64,000 bases of DNA from Betaproteobacteria bacterium. GTDB taxonomy: Bacteria; Pseudomonadota; Gammaproteobacteria; Burkholderiales; Casimicrobiaceae. The DNA lies in contig BOKS01000009.1 of assembly GCA_016861105.1 (NCBI GenBank), positions 1 to 64,000 on the forward strand, read 5' to 3'. The notes under the pieces are model-generated. The model saw only the letters and a list, made by a program, of their open reading frames with translations. It was not told the DNA's origin and ran no database searches. Positions 23,708 through 38,704 of the stretch are shown here, piece after piece. The first letter of the stretch is position 1; the number at the start of each line of letters is the position of its first letter. Both the position numbers and the translations under genes were made by a program.

Positions 23708-25969
23708 TCACGGCCGTCCGAGGAAGAAGTACGCGCTGCGATTGCCGCCGCTTCCGGCGCCGTAGCCCAGGTACACGGGGCCGAGCGGACTGTCCACCGC
23801 GAGGAAGACGGCGCCCGAGTAGAGCATCCCGCGCGGATTGCCGGTCACGGCCGGCGTGCCGTAGTAGCCGGCCTCCGCCGCCGCGCCCGCGTACACGCCG
23901 TCGAACAGCGGCATCGCGAAGATGCGGTTGGTGTAGACCAGCCGTCCGTAGGCGAAGTCGCGGTTGAGCAACTGGCCGGTGGCAAAGCCCGACTGCTGCA
24001 GGAAGCCGCCCCACGGCGATGCGATGTAGAGCCCGCCGGCATCCTGGGTGATCGGACCGCTGCCGCGCATGCTCGCGACGAGGGCGTGCGGGCCCGTGGC
24101 GTACGCCACCGTGCCGCTCGCATCCCAGCGGTCGTACTCGAGGTCCGATCCCAGCGCCTTCAGGCCCCGGGAAAGCTCGACGCCGAAGGCGTAGCCGCTG
24201 CGCGGGAAGTTGACGTTGTCGAGCTGGTCGACGAACCCCCGCAGCCGCACGCCGGCCAGCGTCGCCGAGCGCTCGTCGTCGATCAGCGCGATGCCGTTGT
24301 TGATGCTGGGCTTCGCGACGCCGCCGAAGAAGCCGGCGCGGATCTCTCCGTAGCGGGCGAAGCTCGTGCCGACGTCCAGCCCGGCGAGGGCCGAGGGCAG
24401 CGAGTATTCGGCAATGCGCAGGTCGTCGGCGAAGATGTCGACGAACGTGCGCTCGAACTCGAGCCGCGGCGCGACGAACCAGTTCTGGCGCTCGTCGAGC
24501 GGCTGGTAGTACTCCGTGACGAGGCTCGTCGCGCGCCCGAGCGAGATGTCCGTGCGCCACTCGGCGCCGCGGCTGTCCATCCAGGTCCGCCGGTACTGGC
24601 CGAGGACGCTGAAGTAGGCGCCGCCGTCGAAGTCCGAGGTGAGGCCCAGCCCGAAGCGCAGGTAGTTCGGCCCCCAGCTCTTCTCCACCGCGTCGATGTT
24701 CAGGATGCGCCGCGCCGGCGACTCCAGGATCTGGTAGCTGATGCGCTCGAAGTCGTCGGTGCCGTAGAGCCGTGCCAGGTTGCGGTCCAGCTGCGCCGTG
24801 TCGAGCGGCTCGCCGGGCTTCGCGTCGAGCAGCGACCGCAGGTACTCGGGGTTGACGCGGGCCATCGGCGAGAACGTGATCTCGTCGACGGGGCGCGTGT
24901 CCGGCGGCGGGACGGCGCGCTGCCGCTCGCGCAGTTCCGCGTAGCGCTGCGGCGGCAGCGAGAGCGCCGCCAGACGATCGGCGACCTTCCGCGCCGCGGC
25001 CTCCCCGATCGGCCAGGTCGTGGCCATGTGGTCGAAGTCGCCCGCCGAGTAGTCGCCGAGCTCGGGCAGGATCAGGATGTCGGAGGGCTCGAGCGACTCG
25101 AGCGTGCGCTGGACGTTCTGCTCGGTGAGGATGCCGATCATCTGGCCGGTGATGCCGAGGACGTCCTGGATCTGCTCGCGCCGCATCAGGGGCGTGCCGA
25201 GGTTCACCGCGATGACGACGTCCGCGCCCATGGCGCGCGCCACGTCGACCGGCAGGTTGTTCACCAGCCCGCCGTCGACGAGCATCATGCCGTCGACCTC
25301 GGCGGGCGCGATGATGCCCGGCACCGACATGCTCGCGCGCATCGCCGACGCGAGCTCGCCGTGATCGAACACCTTCGGCTTCCCGGTCACCAGGTCGGTC
25401 GCCACGGCGCGGAACGGGATCGGCAGGCGGTCGAAGTCGACCGGTCCCTTGATGCGCGAGATCTCGCGCAGCACCGTCTCCAGGCGGATCCCGGAGATCG
25501 CGCCCTTGGCGAGCAGGACCGAGCCGTCGTCGCGCAGGCCGATCTGCGGGGCGAACAGGTTCAGGGCGTCGTCCTGCTTGCGGCGCACCGTGCGCTCCTG
25601 CCGCGGCGGCTGCTCGCGGAACAGCGCGTCGATGGTGAGGCGCTGCGTGAGCTGCTCCATCTCGGCCACGCTCATGCCGCTCGCGTAGCCGGCGCCGACC
25701 AGCGCCCCCATGCTCGTGCCGGCGATGCAGTCGACCGGCACGCGGTACTCCTCGAGCACCTTCAGCACGCCGATGTGCGCCGCCCCGCGCGCCCCGCCGC
25801 CGGAGAGCACCAGGCACACGCGCGGTCGTGCGCCGGACGCGACGCCCGCCGCGCCGGACACGGCCGGCGCCGGCGGCGGACGCTCCGCCGGCGCGGGCGC
25901 CTGCGCGCCCGCGGTGGACGACACGACGAGGGCCGCGACGGCAGCGGCGGTCACGGAAAGGATCGACAT
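23708..25969 (-). CDS. Patatin-like phospholipase with C-terminal outer-membrane barrel (PlpD-type, type Vd)
   Basis: A 753-aa protein. Signal peptide MSILSVTAAAVAALVVSSTA (cleavage near GAQA), Pro/Ala linker, then a patatin domain (about 50–250) with oxyanion GGGARG (57–62), nucleophile Ser86 in GTSMG and the dyad Asp232 in DGG. A POTRA-like segment follows (FSPMARVNPEYLRSLL, about 305–385). The last about 350 residues are amphipathic β-strands of a BamA/Omp85-type 16-strand barrel. This architecture matches Pseudomonas PlpD, a patatin secreted through its own barrel. ATG 25969 gives the good signal peptide; an ATG 54 nt upstream would put an Arg-rich stretch in front. Confidence 0.9.
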   Translation of the reverse strand: MSILSVTAAAVAALVVSSTAGAQAPAPAERPPPAPAVSGAAGVASGARPRVCLVLSGGGARGAAHIGVLKVLEEYRVPVDCIAGTSMGALVGAGYASGMSVAEMEQLTQRLTIDALFREQPPRQERTVRRKQDDALNLFAPQIGLRDDGSVLLAKGAISGIRLETVLREISRIKGPVDFDRLPIPFRAVATDLVTGKPKVFDHGELASAMRASMSVPGIIAPAEVDGMMLVDGGLVNNLPVDVARAMGADVVIAVNLGTPLMRREQIQDVLGITGQMIGILTEQNVQRTLESLEPSDILILPELGDYSAGDFDHMATTWPIGEAAARKVADRLAALSLPPQRYAELRERQRAVPPPDTRPVDEITFSPMARVNPEYLRSLLDAKPGEPLDTAQLDRNLARLYGTDDFERISYQILESPARRILNIDAVEKSWGPNYLRFGLGLTSDFDGGAYFSVLGQYRRTWMDSRGAEWRTDISLGRATSLVTEYYQPLDERQNWFVAPRLEFERTFVDIFADDLRIAEYSLPSALAGLDVGTSFARYGEIRAGFFGGVAKPSINNGIALIDDERSATLAGVRLRGFVDQLDNVNFPRSGYAFGVELSRGLKALGSDLEYDRWDASGTVAYATGPHALVASMRGSGPITQDAGGLYIASPWGGFLQQSGFATGQLLNRDFAYGRLVYTNRIFAMPLFDGVYAGAAAEAGYYGTPAVTGNPRGMLYSGAVFLAVDSPLGPVYLGYGAGSGGNRSAYFFLGRP

Positions 25970-26064
25970 GCGGGGGCTTCCGGCGAAGGCGCGCCGGGAC
26001 GGCCGCGCCCGACGCTGCCGCATGATACCGTCGCCCCGACCCCTCCCCCGGTACGAATCGCGCC

Positions 26065-26721
26065 ATGACCGAGCCCGCCGCCTTCGTGTTCGATGCCTAC
26101 GGCACGCTGTTCGATCCGCAGTCGATCGCGGCCCGCGCGGAGGCGCTGCTGCCGGGCCACGGCGCGGACCTCGCGCGCCTGTGGCGCAGCAAGCAGCTCG
26201 AATACACCTGGCTCGGGGCGCTGATGGAAGCGCGCAGCGACTTCGCCGAGGTCACGCGGCAGGCGCTCGACTATGCCCTCGCCGCGCTGGCGCTCCCGCT
26301 CGACGACGCCGGTCGCCGCGCGCTGCTCGACGGCTGGCTGGAGCTTGCACCCTATGCGGACGCCGAGCCCGCGCTGCGCCGCCTCGCGGGAAGGCCGCGC
26401 TGGATCCTCTCCAACGGCACGCTCGGCATGCTCGAGCCGCTGGTCGCCGCGAGCGGCCTGCGAGCGCACCTGGACGGCGTGCTCTCGGTAGACGCCGTCG
26501 GCACCTACAAGCCGAGCCCACGCGTGTACGCGCTGGCGTGCTCGCGCCTGCGCCTCGCGCCCGCGCGGATCGCCTTCGTGTCGTCCAACGGCTGGGACGC
26601 GACCGGGGCCAAGGCCTTCGGGTTCACGACGTGGTGGATCAACCGGTCGGAATTGCCGATCGAGCGTCACGGGCCCGCGCCGGACCACGTCGTCGGCGCG
26701 CTTGACGAAGTCGCGCGCTGA
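26065..26721 (+). CDS. 2-haloacid dehalogenase (HAD type II)
   Basis: A 218-aa HAD-superfamily enzyme of the L-2-haloacid dehalogenase branch, which hydrolyses L-2-haloacids to D-2-hydroxy acids. The residues known in that branch are in place: nucleophile Asp10 with Thr14 (FDAYGTLFD), Arg41 (LWRSKQLEYTW), Ser116/Asn117 (ILSNGT), Lys149 and Tyr155 (TYKPSPRVY), and Asn175/Asp178 (SSNGWDATGA). Length is typical. Divergent from the patatin gene, alone on its strand. True substrate (halogenated or other) is unproven. Confidence 0.92.
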   Translation: MTEPAAFVFDAYGTLFDPQSIAARAEALLPGHGADLARLWRSKQLEYTWLGALMEARSDFAEVTRQALDYALAALALPLDDAGRRALLDGWLELAPYADAEPALRRLAGRPRWILSNGTLGMLEPLVAASGLRAHLDGVLSVDAVGTYKPSPRVYALACSRLRLAPARIAFVSSNGWDATGAKAFGFTTWWINRSELPIERHGPAPDHVVGALDEVAR

Positions 26722-26824
26722 ACGCGCGTCGATGTCGACGGATTTGACGATCGCGGCGCTTTCGCTGCCGGAAAGTGCTGCGTGCGCGCCTGCGGCGACA
26801 CGGCGCGCGCCTCCCGAACGGCAG

Positions 26825-26852
26825 TTGTCCCCCAGTGTTCCTCTGCTAGCAT
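26825..26852 (+). promoter_or_regulatory. Candidate promoter of the SLH-like gene
   Basis: TTGTCC (26825–26830), 16-nt spacer, TAGCAT (26847–26852); the predicted start is about 50 nt before the ATG at 26910. Confidence 0.5.
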
Positions 26853-26909
26853 GATTCACCGCCTGCCGGCATGGCGCCGCGCGGGCCGCCCCTCGGGAGG
26901 ATGATCGTC

Positions 26910-27671
26910 ATGAAGTTCCGTTACCTGGCCGCAGTCGCGGGATTCGCTTCGCTGTCGTTCGCTTCGCCCGGCGCGATGGCTGCGCCGTGCGCCGGCTTCA
27001 ACGACGTCGACGATTCCGACCAGATCACCGGTCCGTTCTGCACGAGCGTGCAGTGGATCCGCAACCGCGGCGTCACCGTCGGGTGCACGCCGACGCTCTA
27101 CTGTCCGAACGATCCCGTCACGCGGCTGCAGATGGCGGCGTTCATGCAGCGGCTCGGCAACGTGCTGACGCCGGTCCTGCTCCAGGTGAACCAGACGAAG
27201 GCCGTCGCCGGCCCGCCGCTCTACGACCTCGACATCGCCGACCTGCCGTCGCCGCCGGGCAGCCGCGCGCCGGCCGCCGTGCTCTGCCAGTCGCAGCCGT
27301 TCACCGTCACCGACTACCGGCGCACGGCGGTCCTCAAGGCCGACTTCTCCGGCGGCGCCGACGGCCCGGTGCAGGTGTTCGGCATCCCGGCGATCTCGGT
27401 CGACGGCGGCACGACCTTCCAGGACGCGGTCACCTTCGGGATGCGCAGCTCGATCGGCAGCATCGCGGGCACCGGGTGGGTCTACGCCTGGCAGTCGATG
27501 GCGCAGAACGTGACGGTGGACCTCGAGGTCGGGTCGACGTACATCTTCGGCTACTACGTCGCGCGCGCGGCCGAGGACCTGATCGCCGGGGGGACGCGGG
27601 ACCTCGCCAACTGGCGCTGCTCGCTCACCGTCGAGATCCGCAGCCGCACCGGCGCGACGCCGCCGATCTGA
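26910..27671 (+). CDS. Secreted protein with an SLH-like N-terminal segment
   Basis: A 253-aa exported protein. A signal peptide (MKFRYLAAVAGFASLSFASP, cleavage near AMA) precedes GFNDVDDSD and WIRNRGVTVGCTPTLYCPND, then VTRLQMAAFMQRLG. This order matches an S-layer-homology-type repeat (FxDV, WIxxxGIxxGC, PxxxVTRxxMA). The rest has no recognised domain; four or more cysteines could form disulfides. ATG 26910 is chosen because GGGAGG lies 9 nt upstream; the ATG at 26901 would be only 2 nt from it. Convergent with oxyR. Function unknown, probably surface-associated. Confidence 0.72.
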   Translation: MKFRYLAAVAGFASLSFASPGAMAAPCAGFNDVDDSDQITGPFCTSVQWIRNRGVTVGCTPTLYCPNDPVTRLQMAAFMQRLGNVLTPVLLQVNQTKAVAGPPLYDLDIADLPSPPGSRAPAAVLCQSQPFTVTDYRRTAVLKADFSGGADGPVQVFGIPAISVDGGTTFQDAVTFGMRSSIGSIAGTGWVYAWQSMAQNVTVDLEVGSTYIFGYYVARAAEDLIAGGTRDLANWRCSLTVEIRSRTGATPPI

Positions 27672-27698
27672 CGACGCGGCGGCCCGGGCGCGCGGCGC

Positions 27699-28604
27699 TC
27701 AGGCCGCCTTCGGCCTCGCCTTCGCGCGGCAGTCGACCACCGCCGCGCGAAGCGCCTCGATCGCCTCGGGGCGCGGGAAGCTCTTCCGCGCCGCGAGCGC
27801 CACGCGCCGCGACGGCGCGGGCTTCGCGAACGGCACCGGCACGACGAGCCGGCTGTGGTACTTCGGCGTAAGGGCGTCACGCGGCAGCACCGTGATGCCG
27901 AGCCCCGAGGCGACCATGTTGCGCGCGGTCTCCAGCGAGTTGGTGCGCGTCGTCATGGTGTCGGCGCGGTTGAGCTCCGGGCACGCGTCGAGCACCTGGT
28001 CGCGGAAACAGTGGCCGACGTGCAGCAGGATCGTGTGCTCGGCGGAGAGCTCGTCGGCGCGCACCGCCTTGCGCCGGGCCCACTTGTGGCCGACCGGCAC
28101 GACGACCTGGAACGGCTCCTCGTAGAGGAACTGCGTGACCACGCCGGGCGGGCTGAAGGGCAGCGCCACGATCGCCGCGTCGATGCGTCCGGTCTTCAGC
28201 GCCACCTCGAGGTTCTCGGTGATGTCCTCCTCCAGCTCGAGCGGCATCTGCGGCGCCCGCTCCAGCAGCGCGGGGATCAGGTCGGGGAGCAGGTACGGCG
28301 CCACGGTGTGGATCACGCCCAGGCGCAGCGGGCCGACGAGCTGGTTGCGCCCCGCCTGCGCGATCTCGCGGATGCGCGCCGCCTCCTCGAGCACGCGCTG
28401 CGCCTGCTCGACGATGCGCTCGCCGACCGGCGTCACCGTGACCTCGCTCTTGCCGCGCTCGAACAGCGGCGCCTGGAGCTCCTCCTCGACCTTCTGGATG
28501 GCAACCGACAGCGCCGGCTGCGACACGAAGCACTTGGCCGCCGCGCGGCCGAAGCTGCGCTCCTGGGCGACGGCCACGATGTAGCGCAGCTCGTTCAGCG
28601 TCAC
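27699..28604 (-). CDS. oxyR: OxyR-type LysR-family peroxide-sensing regulator
   Basis: A 301-aa LysR regulator. The N-terminal winged HTH is [20 protein letters not shown], with [19 protein letters not shown] as the recognition region. The effector domain contains [16 protein letters not shown], placing the redox pair at Cys199 and Cys208, as in E. coli OxyR, so H2O2 sensing by disulfide formation is expected. GTG 28604 overlaps the galU stop by 4 bp (GTGA), so translation is likely coupled to galU. No katG/ahpC target is in the window. Confidence 0.92.
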   Translation of the reverse strand: MTLNELRYIVAVAQERSFGRAAAKCFVSQPALSVAIQKVEEELQAPLFERGKSEVTVTPVGERIVEQAQRVLEEAARIREIAQAGRNQLVGPLRLGVIHTVAPYLLPDLIPALLERAPQMPLELEEDITENLEVALKTGRIDAAIVALPFSPPGVVTQFLYEEPFQVVVPVGHKWARRKAVRADELSAEHTILLHVGHCFRDQVLDACPELNRADTMTTRTNSLETARNMVASGLGITVLPRDALTPKYHSRLVVPVPFAKPAPSRRVALAARKSFPRPEAIEALRAAVVDCRAKARPKAA

Positions 28605-29488
28605 GGCCGGCCCTGCCCCGGGGCGTCCTGGCGGCGCGCCAGGAACCGCGCGAACGCCTCCGCCGTCTCCGGGTGGCGCAGCCCGTAGTCGACGGTGGCC
28701 TCCAGGTAGCCCAGCTTGCTGCCGCAGTCGTAGCGCCGGCCCTCGAACGCGAACGCGACGACCCGCTCCTCGGCGAGCAGCCGCGCGATCGCGTCGGTGA
28801 GCTGGAGCTCGCCGCCGGCGCCCGGCGGCATGGTCCGCAGGTGGTGGAAGATCCGAGGCGTCAGGATGTAGCGGCCGACCACGGCCAGCGTCGACGGGGT
28901 GGTGCCGGGCTTCGGCTTCTCGACGATGCGCAGCACCCGCGCCACGCCGTGCTCGGGGGCCGAGGTCTCGACGATCCCGTAGCTGCCCACCTCGCCGGGA
29001 TCGACGTCCATGACGCCGATCGTCGCGACGCGCTCGCGCGCGGCGACGTCGGCCATCTGCTTCATGACCGGCACCTCGGCGTCGATCAGGTCGTCGGCCA
29101 GCAGCACGGCGAAGGGCTCGTTGCCGATGACCGGACCGGCGCACAGCACGGCGTGCCCGAGGCCGAGCGCCTCGACCTGGCGGATGAAGATGCAGTTGAT
29201 GCCGCGCGGCGTCGCCGCCTGCACGGTCTCGAGGAGCGCGGTCTTGTTGCGCAGCGACAGCTCGGTCTCGAGCTCGTAGGCCTTGTCGAAGTGGTCCTCG
29301 ATCGCGCGCTTGCTGCGCCCGGTGATGAAGATCATGTCGGTGATGCCGGCGGCCGCGGCCTCCTCGACGGCGTACTGGATGAGCGGCTTGTCGACGACCG
29401 GCAGCATCTCCTTGGGGCTCGCCTTGGTCACCGGCAGGAAGCGGCTGCCGAGACCGGCGACGGGGAACACGGCCTTGGTGATCTTCAT
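28601..29488 (-). CDS. galU: UTP–glucose-1-phosphate uridylyltransferase
   Basis: A 295-aa nucleotidyltransferase making UDP-glucose for LPS, capsule and other glycans. N-terminal [20 protein letters not shown] with [14 protein letters not shown] (UTP-binding signature), [21 protein letters not shown] and [20 protein letters not shown] are visible. Length is normal for GalU. It starts 16 bp after ligA ends, so smc–zipA–ligA–galU–oxyR may form one long leftward transcript. Confidence 0.95.
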   Translation of the reverse strand: MKITKAVFPVAGLGSRFLPVTKASPKEMLPVVDKPLIQYAVEEAAAAGITDMIFITGRSKRAIEDHFDKAYELETELSLRNKTALLETVQAATPRGINCIFIRQVEALGLGHAVLCAGPVIGNEPFAVLLADDLIDAEVPVMKQMADVAARERVATIGVMDVDPGEVGSYGIVETSAPEHGVARVLRIVEKPKPGTTPSTLAVVGRYILTPRIFHHLRTMPPGAGGELQLTDAIARLLAEERVVAFAFEGRRYDCGSKLGYLEATVDYGLRHPETAEAFARFLARRQDAPGQGRP

Positions 29489-29504
29489 CGGGTCCTTCGC
29501 GGGT

Positions 29505-32800
<3,296 letters not shown>

Positions 32801-32868
32801 GGGCAGGTGCGCCCGGCGAGCGTCGGACGCGGGCGGTGGGCGGGTCGTGGACGCGGCGGCACGCGGCG

Positions 32869-32874
32869 ATTATA
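32869..32874 (-). promoter_or_regulatory. Candidate −10 element for zipA
   Basis: Leftward perfect TATAAT (GGCGCTATAATCGCC), about 70 nt before the zipA ATG. No recognisable −35. It could allow zipA–ligA expression independently of smc. Confidence 0.45.
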
Positions 32875-32925
32875 GCGCCGCGCTTCACGATAATTCACGG
32901 GCGGCGGGGGCCGCCGGCCCACCCC

Positions 32926-35900
32926 CTACGCCGCGGCGGCGACGGCGGCGCCGGTGCGCGCGAGCTCGACGGCGTCGGCGATGTCGACGGCGACCACGCG
33001 CGAGATGCCCGGATCCGGCATGGTGATGCCGATCAGCTGGTGCGCCATCTCCATCGTGATCTTGTTGTGCGAGATGTATAGGAACTGCGTCTGCCCGGAC
33101 ATCTCCTGCACCATGCGGCAGAAGCGCTCCGTGTTGCTGTCGTCGAGCGGCGCGTCCACCTCGTCGAGCAGGCAGAAGGGCGCCGGATTGAGCTGGAACA
33201 GCGCGAACACGAGCGACGTCGCGGTGAGCGCCTTCTCGCCGCCCGACAGCAGGTGGATCGACGTGTTGCGCTTGCCCGGGGGCTGCGCGATCACCTGCAC
33301 GCCGGAGTCGAGGATCTCCTCGCCGGTCAGCACGAGCCGTGCCTGGCCGCCGCCGAACAGCGCCGGGAACAGGCGCCCGAAGTTCTCGTTGACCGCGGCG
33401 AACGTCTGCTGCAGCAGCTCGCGCGACTCGCGGTCGATCTGCCGGATCGCCGTTTCCAGCGTGGTCATGGCCTCGACGAGGTCGGCGGCCTGCCGGTCGA
33501 GGTAGCTCTTGCGCTCCTGCGCGGCGGAGAGCTCGTCGAGCGCCGCGAGGTTGACCGCGCCCAGCTCGGCGATCGCGCCCTGCAGGCGCTCGATCTCGCC
33601 GGGCAGCTGCGATTTCGGCCCGAACGCCTTCAGCGCCTCGGGAAGCGCGGCCGTGTCGGCGTGCACCTGCGCGAGCTGCTCGGCGAACTGCGCCTCGGAC
33701 AGCGCGGCGGCCTGCTCCTTGAGCTGCATGTCCTGGATCTTCTGGCGCGCGGGATCGAGCTGCTGCTCGATCGCCATGCGCGCCTCCTCCGCGGCGCGCA
33801 GGTCGGCGCCCGCCGCTTCGAGGCGCTCGCGCGCGGCCGCGAGCGACTGCTCGGCCTCGCCGCGCGCGGCGAGCTGGCGCTGCAGCGCTTCCTCGACCGG
33901 CGTCCAGTCGATCGACTGGCGCTCGCCGTCCAGCTGGCCGAGCAGCGCGCGCTGCTGGCTCATGCCGAGCGCGAGCGCCTCGCGCCTGCGCTCGAGGTCC
34001 GCGAGGCGGTCGCGCGCGCTGCGCTCGGCGAACCCGGCCTCCTGGACGGCGCGCTCGGCGACGCGCAGCCGCTCCCGGCCGCGCTCGCGCGCCACCTCGG
34101 CCTCGCTGCGCTGCACGCGCGCGGCGTCGCGCGTCGCGAAGACGTCGTGCAGCCGCGACTGGAGGTCGGCGATCTCGCGTCCGACGGCGTCGTGCTGACC
34201 GCGCTCGGCGGCGAGCTGCTGCTCGACGTCGGCACGCTCCTGCGCGAGCTGCGCGCGGCGCTTCCCGGCGGCCTCGGCGGCCTGCTGCAGCTGCAGCAGC
34301 TCGAGCTCGAGATCGTGGCAACGCCGCTGCTGCGAAGAGAGCGCGAGCCCCTCCGCGTGGTAGGCCTGCTGGCGCTCGCGGAGCTCGACGTCGAGCGCGT
34401 CGAGCGCGGCGCGCGCGCCCGCCACGGCCTCGCGCGCCCCCGCGGTCGCGCCGGCCAGCTCGTCGAGCTCGCGCTGCCGCTCGAGCACGCCGTGCAGCTC
34501 CCCGTCGGGCTTGAACAAGGTCACGCTCTGCGCGCCGACCAGGTGCCCGGCGGGCGTGACGAACGCCTCGCCCAGCGCGAGCGCGTCGCGGTCGGCGAGC
34601 GCCTCGGCCAGCGATGCGCGGCAGCGCACGCCGTGCAGCGCGTCGGCGATCAGGCGGCCGAGGTCCGCGCGCTTGAGGCGCACGCGCGCGATCAGCGCAT
34701 CGCCACCCGCCTCCGGTCCGTGCCGTGCCGGCGCGGCAGCGAAGAGCGCGAGCCGCACGGGCGGCGCGTCGGCGCCCGCGTCCCACGCGCCCGCACGGTC
34801 GAGCGTGTCGACCTCCAGCGCCTCGAGGCGCTCGCGCAGGACGGCCTCGAGCGCGTCGTTCCACCCCGCGTCGACGTCGAGCCAGCGCCACAGCTGCGGC
34901 GCCTGCGCGAGCCCGGCGCCTTCCAGCCACGCGTCCTTGTCGCCTCCGTGTCCCACGCGCGCCTGCAGCGCGGCCAGCGCCTTCTCGCGCGCCTCGAGGT
35001 CGGCGAGCCGCCGGCTCTCGGCGGTCCACGCCTGCGACGCGGCGCGATGCCGCTCCTGCAGCGACTGCACGTCGGCCTGCAGCGCCGCGAGCGCGCGCTC
35101 CTTGCCGGCGAGCTCGTCCTTCTCCTGCCCGAGCTGCTCGGCGACGACGCCGATCTCGTCGCTGACCGGCGCCGCGAGCGACGCGAGCTCCTCGTCGACG
35201 CGCGCGAGCCGCGTGTCCAGCTGGCCGACCGCGCGCACGAGGTTGTCGCGCCGCGTCTCTGCGACGCGCAGGGCCTGCTCGGTCTGGTGGATGCGCTGCC
35301 CGACGTCGGAGGCCACGCGGAGCGCCTCGGCGAAAGCCTGCTCGAGCGCGGGCAGCGCCTCGCGCGCCGCGCCTTCCTCGGCGGCGGCCTGCTCGCGCGC
35401 GGCGAGCGCGCCCTCGAGCGCGGCATCGAGCGACGCGCGGTCGCCGGCGAGCCCCTGCTCCTGCGCCGCCAGCGCGCCGAGCTGCTCGGTGATCTGCGCG
35501 ACCTGCTGCGTGAGGCGCGTCTCGTTCTCGCGCGCGAAGGCGAGCTGCTGCTCGAGGCGAGAGACCTCGCTGTTCGCGGCGTAGAACCGGCCCTGGCGCT
35601 CGTGCAGCGCGTCGCCCGCGGCGTAGTGCTCGGCGCGCAGCTGCTCGATCCGCGCCTCGTTGCCGCGCAGGTCCGCCTGCAGGCGCTCCAGCGCGACGGT
35701 GAGCTGCGCGATCTCGGCCGAGCAGCGCTCGCGCGCACGCACCGCATCCTGCTGCCGGCTGAACCACAGCATCTGCTGCGCCTGCGCCAGCCGCGCCTCG
35801 AGCTCCCGGTACTCGCCGGCGACCTTCGCCTGGTGCTCGAGCCTGCCCAGCTGGTGGCCGAGCTCGGCGCGGATGTCCTCGACCCGCGCGAGGTTCTCGC

Positions 35901-36462
35901 GCGTGTCCGCAAGCCGACCCTCGGTTTCCTTGCGCCGCTCCCGGTACTTCGAGACGCCGGCGGCCTCCTCGAGGAACACGCGCAGCTCCTCGGGTCTGGC
36001 CTCGACGACGCGCGAGATCATGCCCTGCTCGATGATCGCGTAGGCGCGCGGCCCGAGCCCGGTGCCGAGGAACAGGTCGTGGATGTCGCGCCGGCGCACC
36101 GGCATGTTGTTGATGTAGTACGACGAGTCGCCGTCGCGCGTCAGCACGCGCTTGATCGAGATCTCGGCGTACTTGCCCCACTGGCCGCCGATGCGGCCCG
36201 CGCTGTTGTCGAACAGCAGCTCGACCGACGCGCGGCCGACCGGCTTGCGGTCGCCCGCGCCGTTGAAGATCACGTCCTGCATCGACTCGCCGCGCAGCGC
36301 CGACGCCTTCGACTCGCCGAGCACCCAGCGCACGGCGTCGATGACGTTGGACTTGCCGCAGCCGTTCGGGCCGACGATGCCGACGAGCTGGCCCGGCGTG
36401 GCGATCGGGGTGGGATCGACGAACGACTTGAAGCCGGCGAGCTTGATCTGCGTGAGGCGCAA
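32926..36462 (-). CDS. smc: Chromosome segregation ATPase SMC
   Basis: A 1178-aa SMC: N-terminal Walker A GPNGCGKSN (31–39), Q-loop region, about 340 residues of coiled coil, a hinge (about 510–680, with PAGHLVGAQSVTLF), a second coiled coil, and the C-terminal signature HLLSGGEKALTATSLVFAL with Walker B FCLLDEVDAPLDDSN. It compacts and resolves replicated chromosomes with ScpA/ScpB, which are not in this window. TTG 36462 starts the canonical MRLTQIKLAGFKSFVDPT. First gene of smc–zipA–ligA. Confidence 0.96.
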   Translation of the reverse strand: MRLTQIKLAGFKSFVDPTPIATPGQLVGIVGPNGCGKSNVIDAVRWVLGESKASALRGESMQDVIFNGAGDRKPVGRASVELLFDNSAGRIGGQWGKYAEISIKRVLTRDGDSSYYINNMPVRRRDIHDLFLGTGLGPRAYAIIEQGMISRVVEARPEELRVFLEEAAGVSKYRERRKETEGRLADTRENLARVEDIRAELGHQLGRLEHQAKVAGEYRELEARLAQAQQMLWFSRQQDAVRARERCSAEIAQLTVALERLQADLRGNEARIEQLRAEHYAAGDALHERQGRFYAANSEVSRLEQQLAFARENETRLTQQVAQITEQLGALAAQEQGLAGDRASLDAALEGALAAREQAAAEEGAAREALPALEQAFAEALRVASDVGQRIHQTEQALRVAETRRDNLVRAVGQLDTRLARVDEELASLAAPVSDEIGVVAEQLGQEKDELAGKERALAALQADVQSLQERHRAASQAWTAESRRLADLEAREKALAALQARVGHGGDKDAWLEGAGLAQAPQLWRWLDVDAGWNDALEAVLRERLEALEVDTLDRAGAWDAGADAPPVRLALFAAAPARHGPEAGGDALIARVRLKRADLGRLIADALHGVRCRASLAEALADRDALALGEAFVTPAGHLVGAQSVTLFKPDGELHGVLERQRELDELAGATAGAREAVAGARAALDALDVELRERQQAYHAEGLALSSQQRRCHDLELELLQLQQAAEAAGKRRAQLAQERADVEQQLAAERGQHDAVGREIADLQSRLHDVFATRDAARVQRSEAEVARERGRERLRVAERAVQEAGFAERSARDRLADLERRREALALGMSQQRALLGQLDGERQSIDWTPVEEALQRQLAARGEAEQSLAAARERLEAAGADLRAAEEARMAIEQQLDPARQKIQDMQLKEQAAALSEAQFAEQLAQVHADTAALPEALKAFGPKSQLPGEIERLQGAIAELGAVNLAALDELSAAQERKSYLDRQAADLVEAMTTLETAIRQIDRESRELLQQTFAAVNENFGRLFPALFGGGQARLVLTGEEILDSGVQVIAQPPGKRNTSIHLLSGGEKALTATSLVFALFQLNPAPFCLLDEVDAPLDDSNTERFCRMVQEMSGQTQFLYISHNKITMEMAHQLIGITMPDPGISRVVAVDIADAVELARTGAAVAAAA

Positions 36463-36573
36463 GGCGGATGTCCGGGCGTGCGCGGCAGGAGGCCGGACGC
36501 GCCGGCGGCACCGGGCCGCGAGGGGCTTGCTTCGGAGAAACGCGGCGGGCCGCGCTTCGCGGTCGAGCGCGTG

Positions 36574-36579
36574 ATTATA
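36574..36579 (-). promoter_or_regulatory. Candidate −10 element for the smc operon
   Basis: Leftward perfect TATAAT (CCGCTATAATCACG), about 110 nt upstream of the smc TTG; −35 not evident. Confidence 0.5.
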
Positions 36580-36631
36580 GCGGAACGCGCCTGCGCGGCC
36601 GCGGTGGCGTGGCGCGCGCCGCGCCGCGGAC

Positions 36632-38679
<2,048 letters not shown>

Positions 38680-38704
38680 GGGCGCGCGCCGGCGGGCCGG
38701 ACCG

